Origin: JAGRCP01 sp942490705
GTDB lineage: Bacteria > Chloroflexota > Anaerolineae > Caldilineales > Caldilineaceae
Length of the DNA stretch: 64,000 nt
Assembly: GCA_942490705.1 (NCBI GenBank)
Contig: CALNXY010000006.1
Coordinates: forward strand, 362,257-426,256
Direction: 5' to 3'
Numbering within the stretch: the stretch's first letter is position 1; every line of letters begins with the position of its first letter. The notes beneath the pieces were generated by a model. The model ran no database searches. It saw only the letters and a list, made by a program, of their open reading frames with translations, and was not told where the DNA came from. Made by a program: the position numbers and the translations under genes. Positions 63,679 to 64,000 of the stretch are shown here, piece by piece.

Positions 63679-63726
63679 CGCCAACGTCGCATTCAGCGGA
63701 TTGTCCGCTGCAATGCTCTGTTATTA
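63679..63726 (-). repeat. Possible short attC-like hairpin after the right-edge gene
   Basis: On the minus strand TAATAAC-5 bases-ATTGCAGC-9 bases-GCTGAAT-5 bases-GTTGGCG. The inner stem GCATT(G)CAGCGGA/TCCGCTGAATGC is perfect except for one bulged G on the R'' side, as in attC. The outer cores fit the consensus poorly and 48 bases is short. It overlaps the stop of the gene at 63693. Confidence 0.35.
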
Positions 63727-64000
63727 GCGCTATTACTGACATACCTCTTGTTGAGATTAGTTAAACTCCCATTCTTTTTAATAAGATTTAGGCGGATATC
63801 ATCCCATTCAAGCAGTAAAGGAACTTTCTCAATCGTTTCGTCAACAGGCTCCTTAGGAATAAATTTAATAGCACTTAAACCTATGGACTTTTTCCCATCA
63901 ACATCTTCATATTTATTTATAAACTCTAGAATCAGTTGCCTGGAAGCTTCCGAGACATGAGCCACAATATTCCTGATTTCACAATGGATATTGCTAATTG
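63693..64000 (-). CDS. Unidentified protein, N-terminus beyond the window (5' partial)
   Basis: The frame is open to the right edge (the GTG at 63965 is internal), so at least 102 C-terminal residues are encoded, including SIVKSGIIVAHVSEASRQL, LEFINKYEDVDGKKSIG and PLLLEWDDIRLNLIKKNG. The sequence is markedly AT-rich compared with the rest of the window. The last residues (RYVSNSANNRALQRTIR) are read through the attC-like hairpin. No family recognised; it might be the partner of the HEPN-like gene 46 bases downstream. Confidence 0.6.
   Translation of the reverse strand, partial: ISNIHCEIRNIVAHVSEASRQLILEFINKYEDVDGKKSIGLSAIKFIPKEPVDETIEKVPLLLEWDDIRLNLIKKNGSLTNLNKRYVSNSANNRALQRTIR

Overview
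The window looks like a chromosomal piece of a free-living, GC-rich, probably Gram-positive-type (monoderm) bacterium, most likely a member of the Chloroflexota (Caldilineae/Anaerolineae/Ardenticatenia-like). This is inferred from the mix of genes, not from a marker gene: carbohydrate and oligopeptide ABC importers, three Gfo/Idh/MocA oxidoreductases, a SufR-SufCBD-SufS-SufU operon, an LPXTG-anchored beta-propeller protein, huge FG-GAP/InlB-repeat secreted proteins, and a GlpA-like/FAD oxidoreductase/DUF1667 triad. No rRNA, tRNA, CRISPR array or replication origin was seen.

Layout. 1-1505: end of a sugar ABC importer (two permeases, + strand). 1515-8457: a giant secreted FG-GAP protein and an AGE-family sugar epimerase. 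8833-9762: an unknown membrane protein. 9811-17883 (minus): an Fe-S cluster operon in the order sufR, sufC, sufB, sufD, rhodanese, sufS, sufU, Rieske ferredoxin, sufT. 18074-20449: Lnt-like N-acyltransferase and, divergently, dCTP deaminase. 20460-22843: a secreted DUF11/Ig-like protein split by a frameshift. 23046-26214: glycerol-3-phosphate dehydrogenase-type operon. 26532-40324 (minus): twelve co-directional genes that pair a five-gene Opp/Dpp importer with PhyH dioxygenase, three Gfo/Idh/MocA dehydrogenases, a sulfatase-like hydrolase, a sulfotransferase and a TIM-barrel isomerase, apparently a uptake-and-catabolism locus for an unidentified substituted sugar or cyclitol. 40741-42778: a secreted cytochrome c and an LPXTG propeller protein. 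43161-58743: mostly housekeeping and accessory enzymes (helicase with an inserted HNH domain, PdxH, Rieske oxygenase, M20 peptidase, DUF937, PLP decarboxylase, lipase, SDRs, DinB, RCK potassium channel, GNATs).

From about 58943 to the right edge the character changes. A response-regulator fragment is fused to a truncated IS1634-type transposase, which in turn cuts a P-loop kinase gene. After it come small minus-strand genes separated by imperfect hairpins with the architecture of integron attC sites (best at 60063-60162 and 60593-60719). This looks like a stretch of integron gene cassettes; no integrase is in the window. A HEPN-like protein and an AT-rich partial gene lie at the far right.

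Intergenic DNA is unusually rich in long perfect inverted repeats (at least a dozen), including a three-hairpin cluster at 42838-43137 and a cloverleaf-shaped element at 33141-33246. Three genes carry apparent single-base frameshifts (near 21800, 30999 and 62631), which may be assembly errors or real decay.
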